From positions 1-7,716 of the forward strand of contig CAYWPC010000048.1 in assembly GCA_964460075.1 (NCBI GenBank): a stretch of 7,716 nt of DNA. The letters run 5' to 3'. The stretch comes from JAMBLL01 sp964460075 (GTDB lineage: Bacteria; Actinomycetota; Acidimicrobiia; Spongiisociales; UBA5794). The notes under the pieces are model-generated. The model had not been told where the DNA came from. It saw only the letters and a program-made list of their open reading frames with translations, and did not search any database. Below are positions 1 through 6,283 of the stretch, piece by piece (the stretch's first letter is position 1; each line of letters opens with the position of its first letter). A program made the translations under genes and the position numbers.

Positions 1-305
1 GCGCCTTCGGCGATGAGGAGCGTGACGTGGCTATGTCTAAGGTCGTGGAACGCATGGGTTGGCTGACGGAGTCGGCGACGGCTGGGAGCCAGATTCGGGA
101 TCGGAAGGCGTTGCGTAGGATGCGGTCGCCTTCGCGGGGCGGTGAAGATGAGTCCGTCGGGTCCGGGCGGGTAGCCGACGAGGTGCCGGTCGATGACATA
201 GGGGAGCTAGGTGGAGAGGGTGACGGTGCGGCGGGTGGCTGCGGCCTTGGGCTGTCCGAACCGCAGGTGGCCGCGGACGTTCCTTCTGTCGAGCGAGGCG
301 TTCAT
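1..305 (-). pseudogene. Decayed phage-type tyrosine recombinase (integrase), C-terminal part; runs off the window start
   Basis: Translating the minus strand gives consecutive blocks of a tyrosine recombinase catalytic domain. VRGHLRFGQPK plus TRRTVTLST resembles the beta-hairpin region with its 'FG-PK-x-RRTV' pattern. After it come YVIDRHL, DGLIFTAP, then FRSRIWLPAV, and finally FHDLRHSHVTLLIAEG, which is the HxLRH box with the catalytic Arg. The blocks are not in one frame. A TAG interrupts at 207-209 after LST, the frame shifts near 137 (one extra base) and shifts back near 51-53 (one base missing). No integrase similarity is visible on the 5' side of about 305, so the N-terminal and core-binding domains are gone. 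The final His and Tyr nucleophile would lie beyond base 1. Identification rests on recognising the motifs and their order. The gene cannot make an active enzyme and is probably the scar of an integrated element. Confidence 0.75.
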
Positions 306-815
306 GGTGTCATTAGGGCGTTTCTTCGTTCTTATCGACCGAGGCGCCGGTGTCCGCATCCGGACGGGCCTCCCAGAGGAGATCCCCCTGCGGGCACTCG
401 GGATGTCCGCGCTCCTTTTAGCGGCGCTGGATGTCTGGCGCATACTCGCCGGTAGGTTCGGATCCACCGGACTCATCCGCCAAACCCCTCGGACAGCGGC
501 GGCGTCTTCCGTCTCTGCGGTAGTCGTGTGGGGTCTCGATATGGGCCTCCCTGTGACCACCGATCGGGCTATCGCCCTCCCGTTCCGGGGCATCGCCGGC
601 GTCGCGGTAGGCTTCGGGAGCCGTGGTTCGGACTGCTATATGCTGGCGGGTTCCTCGGTGCCGTCGGCTTGCTCGCGACCCGGTCGGCCAGGATCGGAGG
701 GATCTCCTATGACTGCACCGCCATGGCCATCGGGCTCCAGCGCCTCAGCGACCGACGCCGAACAGTCGGCGTCGGGATCCGCACGGCCAATGCCCTATGG
801 ACCCTGGCAATCTGA
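304..815 (+). pseudogene. Possible frameshifted membrane-protein remnant, unrecognised
   Basis: I do not recognise a family here. From ATG 304, preceded by GAGCGAGG, one frame runs through a hydrophobic patch (ALGMSALLLAAL, around 390-425) and a second one (ASSVSAVVVWGLDMGL). Near 600-625 the better coding character moves to another frame, which reads PWFGLLYAGGFLGAVGLLAT and continues to a TGA at 813-815. That second part has mostly G or C at third codon positions. The gap of 42 bases to the downstream lipoprotein gene would fit an operon. A frameshifted small membrane protein is one reading; GC-rich non-coding DNA with long spurious open frames is the other. The 5' end abuts the integrase remnant on the opposite strand. 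No promoter is evident. Confidence 0.22.
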
Positions 816-857
816 CCCCACACAGCCGAGTGCCACAGGCCGAGAGGAGAACCGGCA

Positions 858-1421
858 ATGCGCCAGGGGATGACCTTCCATCGGTTGGAGAGACTGGGGG
901 TTCTGGCCGTGGTGGTGTCCCTCGTCGCAGCGGCCTGCACCGCCGGGTCGGTCGCCACGCCCACCACGACGATGGCGCCCGCCACTCGCGTGGACTGCGC
1001 CAGCCTCATCGACACGATCGACACGGATGCAGTGACCGGGAGGTACCCTCGCCGGGTCCTCGAGGTCACCGCATTCTCCAACCGTATTCTCGACCTCGGC
1101 CGCGACGGGGAGCCGGGGACGCCCTATGAGGGGTTCCGTTTCGCCAAGTTTGGCCTGGTGATCCGTGCCGACCGGACGCTGAACCTCGAGATTGTGAAGG
1201 CCGAGCCGGGAATCGCTGTCATGGAATGGGGAGCGATCCGGGATCCAGGGTGGCCCACGACCCTTCTCCAGGTCGGTCCCTGTCCCGGCGACGGAGCGGA
1301 GTGGCTCGTCTTCGCCGGCGGCCTGTGGGTGTCCGACGAGCCCACCTGCGTCACCCTCGCCATCACCGCCGACGGCCGCACCGAACAGGTCCGCCTCGGA
1401 ATCGAAGCCCCCTGCCTGTGA
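858..1421 (+). CDS. Small secreted lipoprotein of unknown function (187 aa)
   Basis: The start ATG follows a good ribosome binding site (GAGAGGAG, about 7 bases upstream). The N terminus is a lipoprotein signal peptide: a positively charged start with arginines near residues 9 and 12, a hydrophobic stretch at about 13-24 (LGVLAVVVSLVA), then AAAC with the lipidated Cys at residue 27. A short Thr/Ala/Pro-rich linker follows (about 28-43). The mature domain (about 45-187) has four further cysteines (47, 142, 164, 186), an even number that would allow two disulfides and agrees with an exported protein. I recognise no catalytic motif and no named family. It is expected to be anchored to the outer face of the membrane. 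The gene stands in decayed DNA, between an integrase remnant and an IS remnant, yet is intact. No partner gene is obvious. Confidence 0.8.
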   Translation: MRQGMTFHRLERLGVLAVVVSLVAAACTAGSVATPTTTMAPATRVDCASLIDTIDTDAVTGRYPRRVLEVTAFSNRILDLGRDGEPGTPYEGFRFAKFGLVIRADRTLNLEIVKAEPGIAVMEWGAIRDPGWPTTLLQVGPCPGDGAEWLVFAGGLWVSDEPTCVTLAITADGRTEQVRLGIEAPCL

Positions 1422-1662
1422 GAATCGTTGCACACAATCTCCTCCCGCCGGCGCTGCGCCGATGTGCTTCTGAACGACGAGAGCCGATCCGACGAGCGAA
1501 GGAAACGCCACAGGTGTAGTAGGTATTTGGCTGTTGGTCTCCGGTCCTGGGTCTCGTCCGTGGACGTGACCTCGACCGGCCGGGTCCCCAGCCCGCGACC
1601 ACATCGCGTCCACATGACACCGGAAAACGTCGAGAGGTAACGCGAAGTGATGAGACACGAGA
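1422..1662. other. Intergenic stretch without a recognisable gene
   Basis: About 240 bases lie between the lipoprotein stop and the truncated IS21 transposase. Open frames exist on both strands but have no recognisable motif, and they run on antisense into the lipoprotein gene. There is a GC-rich palindrome at 1449-1461 (CGGCGCTGCGCCG), with no T-run after it, so it is only a weak terminator candidate for the lipoprotein gene. The junction at about 1663, where transposase similarity stops abruptly, probably marks a deletion end point. Confidence 0.4.
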
Positions 1663-2007
1663 ACTGGTGCGCTGATACGACCTCGCCCAGATGAACACCG
1701 GACGTACCTCACGCAGATACTCCTTCAAGATGGTGATCCCACCTGAATGATCCTCAAGACGCAACCGATCGATGATCACCGTTGCGGGTGCTGTTGCATC
1801 CGCAACGAGCATCATCAGGATCGACGCCCTGAACGGATCCAACTTCGAACCCGTCGTCGCCCGCACGTAACGAGGCGGTTCAGACAAAGCGAGGAGCCGA
1901 TCCGCCGTGTTGCGCGACATCCCCAACTCACCGGCGATCTTCGTCTTCGACCAGCCCTCCCGCTCAAACAGACGGTGAACCTCAACCCAATCCCGCACCC
2001 GACACAT
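1663..2007 (-). pseudogene. istA: Truncated IS21-family transposase IstA, N-terminal fragment
   Basis: IstA is the DDE transposase of IS21-type elements. The fragment starts at ATG 2007-2005, preceded by a strong Shine-Dalgarno (TGAGGAGGAC), and opens with MCRVRDWVEVHRLFEREG. Residues 19-41 (WSKTKIAGELGMSRNTADRLL) form the helix-turn-helix that binds the element ends. Residues 43-60 include the linker with SKLDPFR, and residues 90-114 match the segment with LKEYLREVRPVF and YQRTS that precedes the catalytic domain. Similarity stops at residue 115; the reading frame continues for about 100 codons of unrelated sequence. The DDE domain and the partner ATPase IstB are absent, so the element cannot transpose by itself. 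Full-length IstA proteins are usually about 400-500 residues. The family call is from motif recognition. Confidence 0.82.
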
Positions 2008-2152
2008 CCTGTCCTCCTCAAATCCGATACGAACCCAAGGATCGCCGCCAACCACACACTCCGCGCAGTTTTCGACCGGCGCCAGATGCTCAGTATTCAC
2101 CCGCCGTCGATATCCCACAGCATGAGAAGGGCTGCCCGTTCCAGTGCCGGTA

Positions 2153-2177
2153 GTGTGGCCTTACACAGTGGGGCCTT
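2153..2177. repeat. Candidate IS21 terminal repeat pair upstream of istA remnant
   Basis: Two near-identical 10-mers, GTGTGGCCTT (2153-2162) and GTGGGGCCTT (2168-2177), are spaced 15 bases start to start and match at 9 of 10 positions. They lie about 150 bases upstream of the istA start, where an IS21 left end is expected. IS21-family ends are known to carry repeated transposase-binding sites. TGTGTAAGGCCACAC on the minus strand (2153-2167) is also partly palindromic. The other end of the element is lost, so the exact border cannot be confirmed here. Confidence 0.35.
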
Positions 2178-2191
2178 GTGATCCGGGTTTC

Positions 2192-2210
2192 GTATCGAAA
2201 TCACCGATAC
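2192..2210. promoter_or_regulatory. 19-bp dyad (candidate operator) upstream of the CoA ligase
   Basis: GTATCG (2192-2197) and CGATAC (2205-2210) form a perfect inverted repeat around a 7-base spacer (AAATCAC). The dyad ends 26 bases before the ligase ATG and just before its ribosome binding site. Position and 6-7-6 geometry suit a dimeric helix-turn-helix repressor. CoA-ligase genes for aromatic acids are often controlled by MarR- or TetR-type regulators, but no regulator gene is in the window. A leader-mRNA hairpin is the alternative. Confidence 0.35.
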
Positions 2211-2236
2211 AGGGCGAGCCAGGGAGAGGTTGATTC

Positions 2237-4066
2237 ATGACGAGAGCTGCGTTCATCGATCTGGCATTTGCACCCCCAGAGGTTGACACCAGACCGTCCG
2301 GTGACGGTGGTGTCGTCCTTTCATCGCCGTTGCAGTTGGAGACATCGCCAGAGAGCATCGGCTCGGTTCTAGAGCAGTGGGCGACGACAGAGCCTGAACG
2401 AGCATTCCTCGTTGAGCGCACCCCAGATGACACATGGCAGACACTCACCTATGCCGAGACCAGGCGCGCAGTACGATCGATCGCCCAAGCATTGCTCGAT
2501 CGTGGTCTTGATTCCGAGCATCCCGTCATGATCTTGTCTGGTAACTCGATAGACAACGCGCTCATTCAACTCGCCGCCATGGAGGTCGGAATACCTGCCG
2601 CACCGATATCGCCGGCATACTCCCTGATGTCGCAGGATCACTCGAAGATCCGCTACATCTACGACCTTCTCACCGCTGGTCTCGTGTATGCAGCCGATGG
2701 TGCCGTTTTTGATCGTGCGCTGCGTGTCCTCGACCCGGAGTGCGTCGTCGTGAGCACCAATCCCAGAGACGGCGACAACACCCTGAGCGACATGCTCGCC
2801 ACACGTCCCGAAGGTGCAGTGGAAGACGCTGCTGCATCGGTTGGACCAGACACGGTTGCGAAGGTTCTCTTCACCTCCGGCTCGACCGGGATGCCGAAAG
2901 GCGTCAAGAACACACAGCGGATGTTGTGCTCCAACCAGCAGGCCATCGCGCAGGTGTGGCCGTTCCTCAGGGACCGACCACCAAGAATCGTCGACTGGCT
3001 GCCGTGGAGCCACACCTTTGGAGCCAACCACAACTTCAACATGATCCTGTTCAACGGAGGCACCCTCCACATCGACGGTGGGAGGCCCGCACCCGGACTG
3101 TTCGAGACCTCGGTCAAGAACCTCAGCGAGATCTCTGCAACGATGCATTTCAACGTTCCCGCCGGTTACGCACTGCTCGTGCCATACCTCCAGCGTGATG
3201 CGAAGTTACGCGAGACGTTCTTTCGTGACCTCGATGTGCTTTTCTACGCGGCAGCGGCGCTGCCACAGAACCTGTGGGAACAACTAGAAGACCTATCGAT
3301 CATGGCGACCGGTGCAAGAGTGCGGATGCTCTCCGCATGGGGATCCACAGAGACGGCGCCCATGTCGACCACGGTGCACTTCACAATCGAGCGGGCAGGG
3401 GTCATCGGCCTTCCCGCTCCAGGCACCCACATCAAGTTAGCTCCTGTTGGCTCGAAGATGGAGCTGCGCGTCAAAGGACCGAACGTGACGCCGGGGTACT
3501 GGCGACAGGACGATTTGACGTCGACGGCGTTCGACGACGATGGCTATTTCAAGATGGGGGACGCTGGCAGGCTCGCCGACCCGGATGACCCCTCGAAGGG
3601 CCTCACGTTCGACGGCAGAATCGCTGAGAACTTCAAGCTGATGTCCGGTACGTGGGTTCACGTGGGGGAGTTGCGCGTCGCCGTCGTGGAAGCTTGCGGC
3701 GAGGTTGTACATGACGCCGTCGTTACCGGTCACGATCGTGACGAGATCGGTCTCCTGATCTTTCCCGACTTCACAGCATGCAGGAGCATCGTTCCCGGTG
3801 CGACGGAAGCCACGCCTCCTGAGGATCTGGTCGTGCACGACGCGGTACATGATGCACTTGCTGGTGCGTTGCGGGTGTACAACGAACAGAACTCGTTCGG
3901 GAGCAGGCGCATAGCCAGGGCTCTGCTCATGATGGAACTCCCAAACATCGATGCGAACGAGATCACGGACAAGGGCTATCTGAACCAACGCGCAGTACTC
4001 GATGCGAGGGCAGATCTCGTGGAACGCCTGTACGCCGATGGTGGGCCAGACGTAGTCGTTGTTTGA
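2237..4066 (+). CDS. fcs: Feruloyl-CoA synthase-type acyl/aryl-CoA ligase (609 aa)
   Basis: This enzyme should adenylate a carboxylic acid with ATP and transfer it to CoA. Feruloyl-CoA synthase does this with ferulate and related hydroxycinnamates in the cytoplasm, the first step of the CoA-dependent, non-beta-oxidative route to vanillin. The full ANL-superfamily motif set is present. The P-loop is LFTSGSTGMPKG (residues 211-222, Lys221). The A5 motif is WGSTET (368-373, with Glu372), the hinge-side Asp is in YFKMGDAG (Asp442), and FDGR holds Arg461. The C-terminal catalytic Lys is in ITDKGYLNQ (Lys579). The N-terminal FAPPEV, the block ILSGNSIDNALIQLAAM, PAYSLMS, NFKLMSGTWVHVGELR and ITDKGYLNQRAVL are characteristic of the feruloyl-CoA synthase branch, and the length fits that branch. 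AGGGAGAGG lies 7 bases before the ATG. No enoyl-CoA hydratase/aldolase or vanillin dehydrogenase gene is nearby, so the physiological acid could differ from ferulate. Family is confident; substrate is inferred. Confidence 0.9.
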   Translation: MTRAAFIDLAFAPPEVDTRPSGDGGVVLSSPLQLETSPESIGSVLEQWATTEPERAFLVERTPDDTWQTLTYAETRRAVRSIAQALLDRGLDSEHPVMILSGNSIDNALIQLAAMEVGIPAAPISPAYSLMSQDHSKIRYIYDLLTAGLVYAADGAVFDRALRVLDPECVVVSTNPRDGDNTLSDMLATRPEGAVEDAAASVGPDTVAKVLFTSGSTGMPKGVKNTQRMLCSNQQAIAQVWPFLRDRPPRIVDWLPWSHTFGANHNFNMILFNGGTLHIDGGRPAPGLFETSVKNLSEISATMHFNVPAGYALLVPYLQRDAKLRETFFRDLDVLFYAAAALPQNLWEQLEDLSIMATGARVRMLSAWGSTETAPMSTTVHFTIERAGVIGLPAPGTHIKLAPVGSKMELRVKGPNVTPGYWRQDDLTSTAFDDDGYFKMGDAGRLADPDDPSKGLTFDGRIAENFKLMSGTWVHVGELRVAVVEACGEVVHDAVVTGHDRDEIGLLIFPDFTACRSIVPGATEATPPEDLVVHDAVHDALAGALRVYNEQNSFGSRRIARALLMMELPNIDANEITDKGYLNQRAVLDARADLVERLYADGGPDVVVV

Positions 4067-4126
4067 ACACCAAGATGTGGTTCGTCCCTGCCGGCATGGA
4101 TGACGTGAGGATCGTTTGAAGCCCTG

Positions 4127-4142
4127 AAGCCGTACCGGCCTT
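4127..4142. terminator. Weak hairpin between convergent genes
   Basis: GCCG-TAC-CGGC (4129-4139) with flanking AA and CTT forms a short hairpin between the ligase stop and the convergent methyltransferase stop. The stem is only four base pairs and lacks a U-tract. It could act as a bidirectional terminator but is weak. Nothing else is seen in the 75-base gap. Confidence 0.2.
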
Positions 4143-4705
4143 TAGTGGGCAACGGCCCGGAAACGAAAGCGGCCCTTGATTGCCTCAACGAGTACGTCAC
4201 GGAACCCTGCCGCCTCTAGACGATCCGGAAGACCAACCGGATCCACCGGGTTGTGCACGTCGAAGAGGTGGAACATCCGGAATCTGAAACTGGTACGGCT
4301 GTCACTCCCAACGAGCACGCCACCTGGACGCAGGACCCGCTGTGACTCTGCGAGCACCCTGTCCTGGCCTTGGCGTGTCGGCACGTGGTGGAGCATCGTG
4401 CAGCAGACCACGACTGCGAACGAATCGTCAGGGAGAGGCATCGCTGCAGCATCTGCCGTCTGCACCCGCACCCTGGACCCGTACCGGTAGCGGAGCCTCT
4501 CAGCTGCCTGTGGGTCGATCTCGAGCATGGTGAGGTCGATGTCGTCCAAGCGAAGAAGAGCGTCAGTGACGATCCCTGGCCCAGGTCCGATTTCGAGGGT
4601 TGGCCCGCTGACTTCGACATCCTTGAGGACCCACGGCAGTATCTCTCCACCCATCAGGTCACGCCACTTCTCTGACTTGCAGTACCGTCGGTGGATCCGG
4701 TTCAT
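4142..4705 (-). CDS. Class I SAM-dependent methyltransferase (187 aa)
   Basis: The protein has the Rossmann-type methyltransferase fold. Numbering from ATG 4705, motif I is LEIGPGPGIVTD (about 37-48), the acidic end of strand beta-2 is LEIDP (61-65) and binds the ribose of SAM, and QTADAAAMPLPDDSF (82-96) is the adenine-contacting segment. Motif III is VLRPGGVLVGSDS (124-136). The opening NRIHRRYCKSEKWRDLMGGEILPWVL precedes motif I and is typical of a group of small actinobacterial Methyltransf_11 proteins. Substrate is unknown. The start is uncertain: ATG 4717 adds four residues and neither codon has a clear Shine-Dalgarno. I prefer 4705 because relatives tend to begin at MN. The gene lies 91 bases downstream of the radical SAM selenoprotein stop, on the same strand, so it may be co-transcribed and act on the same pathway. 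Its own promoter or a leaderless transcript is also possible. Confidence 0.85.
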   Translation of the reverse strand: MNRIHRRYCKSEKWRDLMGGEILPWVLKDVEVSGPTLEIGPGPGIVTDALLRLDDIDLTMLEIDPQAAERLRYRYGSRVRVQTADAAAMPLPDDSFAVVVCCTMLHHVPTRQGQDRVLAESQRVLRPGGVLVGSDSRTSFRFRMFHLFDVHNPVDPVGLPDRLEAAGFRDVLVEAIKGRFRFRAVAH

Positions 4706-4796
4706 GCACGAGAGCATACGGGACTCAGCATCGCGCTACACCAAGGATTGCACGAGGGTTATGCGTTTCCTGACTCACGCTACGGACCGGGTTGGG

Positions 4797-6212
4797 CTAA
4801 ATGAGAGCGAACTGCTCTTCGGTTGGCTCAGCTCAGCAGTACCACGGCTCGGTGAGGTACGGGACGCTCGCGAGCGGAGGGACGTCATCGACGACAGGTT
4901 CCGGGATGGGTGGAGCGTCGACATCCCTTGCTGCGAGTACAGCGTTCCACACCTCGTCGAAGATCTCACGCCTGGTCGTATCGGATCTTTGGCTGTCGGT
5001 GACGATTCGACGGACATCGTCGAAGAGCCGATCAACGGCAGGATCCGGATGTGTCCATGGGTAGAAGAGACTTTGAGAGTCGAAGTCAGACACAAGATCG
5101 GCAACGTCTGACAGCTCAAGCAGCTTGCTGCCCGCTGGAATTAGCAGGCGGATGGCGTACTGAACCGGAGACATGTTCTCGACTAAGCCGAAATGTGCCA
5201 GAGACCGCATGAACTCGGCGTATCCGTCGACCGAGGTCCAGGGGGTGAACGTTACGAACGTCGGGTTCAACGCCAGACCAACCCCATCGAGGGTGGCGAT
5301 GACCATCCGTAGATCCTCGGTTGCGTGTTGCTTGTCGAAGCGGTCGAGGATTGACTCGTCGAAGGACTCGATCGCACTCGTTACCAATACGCATCCGGTC
5401 GCTTTGAGGTCTGCAAGGAGATGTGCGTGCCTTCGTAGGTGCTCGATCTTGATCGTGACGTCGTAAGAGAGCTCGGGGAACTCCTCGTGCATGCGTCGAA
5501 CAATCCGGAGCGCATGCTTTGGGCCGTTGAAAAAGTCCGGGTCACCAAAGGTGATGTGCTCGGCGCCAGCACGAACCTGGCGGCGCACATCCTCGAGCAC
5601 GACATCTGGCTGTACAACGACGAACCTGCCGTTGTACACAGGGACCACAGGGCAATGTCGGCACAGGTGCTGACAGCCGCGCGACGCCTCTGTGTAGCCC
5701 ACGACGCGTTCGATCCCAGGAGAGACCTGAAGGCGGGCGTACTCGCCAAGCTCAGGGAGGCCAGAACGATCCGGGACCAGGAACTGCTGCCTGTTGAGGG
5801 AGACGGTCGGCTCAGTCTGGGTGTACGCTCGATGGCCGACGCCGACAACGCGTCGGTATGTGCTTACGAGTCCCTCTTCGAACTCGCCGCCTATGACCGT
5901 GTCGACGCCGAGCGATCGCACATGGGATTCGTTCATCGGCGCATACAGCCCGAAGAAGCAGATATGAGCGTCGCTGTTGATCTGCTTGACTTGGACAAGC
6001 ACCGACTCCGCGAGACGGGTAGCGGTGTGCATCGGGACGTAGAATGCAATGAGGTCAGCTTCGAGAAGCGGGTCGGGCTTCAGACTCGTGACGGACAGAT
6101 CTTGGACGGATACGCTGGCGCCAGCCGTTTTCAGCCAAGCGGCAACAGACGCGAGGCCAAAGGGCTGACGACCTAACTCGTAGGTCGAGATGAGAACGAC
6201 GTTGCCTTGCAT
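4797..6212 (-). CDS. B12-binding-fold radical SAM selenoprotein with C-terminal CUAEP tail (471 aa, UGA read as Sec460)
   Basis: The N-terminal part (about 1-125) resembles a cobalamin-binding Rossmann domain, with PFGLASVAAWLKTAGASV, ADLIAFYVPMHTA and VDTVIGGEFEEGL. It lacks the DxHxxG motif, so cobalamin would bind base-on or not at all. The radical SAM core starts at about 170. RGCQHLCRHC supplies the CxxxCxxC cluster ligands (Cys180, Cys184, Cys187), and ITFGDPDFFNG (220-230) is typical of B12-type radical SAM proteins. The first stop after PWYC is a TGA at 4835-4833. The same frame continues as Ala-Glu-Pro and eight more residues to a TAG at 4799-4797. Reading TGA as selenocysteine gives the Cys-Sec-Ala-Glu-Pro tail that I recall defining the CUAEP/CCAEP-tail radical SAM family, and a SECIS-like hairpin follows. 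GGGAGG precedes ATG 6212. A standard annotation would stop at 459 aa (4833). The substrate is unknown. A methyltransferase lies downstream and a lipoprotein gene diverges upstream. Confidence 0.88.
4804..4835 (-). promoter_or_regulatory. Bacterial SECIS element after the in-frame UGA
   Basis: In the minus-strand mRNA, 19 bases after the UGA (4835-4833), AGAGC-AGUUC-GCUCU forms a perfect 5-bp stem with a 5-base loop (4818-4804). Bacterial SECIS hairpins lie directly downstream of UGA, with the apical loop about 16-37 bases away and a G in the first two loop positions. This loop has G second, followed by U. The E. coli fdhF hairpin, as I recall it, places loop AGGUCU 17 bases after its UGA. SelB would bind here to deliver Sec-tRNA. 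The stem is short, and selA, selB and selC are not in the window. Confidence 0.65.
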
Positions 6213-6283
6213 GAGCCTCCCAGTGCGGCAAGGTTAGGGGTTCGATGTGCTTGCGCATGCAGCAAGCGAAAGGGGCGAACGGG
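6213..6283. promoter_or_regulatory. Divergent intergenic region with a 19-bp dyad
   Basis: These 71 bases must hold the promoters for both the radical SAM gene (minus) and the lipoprotein gene (plus). GCTTGC (6249-6254) and GCAAGC (6262-6267) form a perfect inverted repeat around GCATGCA. It could be an operator controlling both genes, or a hairpin in the lipoprotein leader just before its ribosome binding site (AAAGGGG, 6269-6275). Clear -10 and -35 boxes are not evident. Confidence 0.4.

Noticed and set aside
1363..1662. Continuation of the IstA frame past residue 115
   Set aside because: The sequence after YQRTS no longer resembles IstA and runs antisense into the lipoprotein gene; it is read-through beyond a deletion point.
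795..1712. Long minus-strand open frame (about 300 codons) covering the lipoprotein gene
   Set aside because: It is antisense to a gene with a good ribosome binding site and signal peptide, has no recognisable motif and no ribosome binding site of its own. Long antisense frames are common in high-GC DNA.
2369..3153. Minus-strand open frames inside the CoA ligase gene
   Set aside because: The plus-strand gene has complete family motifs throughout; the antisense frames show none.
4833..4835. TGA as an ordinary stop giving a 459-aa radical SAM protein
   Set aside because: The Ala-Glu-Pro codons following Cys-TGA and the hairpin at SECIS distance make selenocysteine decoding the better explanation, although the presence of the selenium machinery cannot be checked here.
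5381..6176. Plus- and minus-strand open frames overlapping the radical SAM gene
   Set aside because: They overlap the conserved cluster-binding and B12-fold regions and have no family signal.
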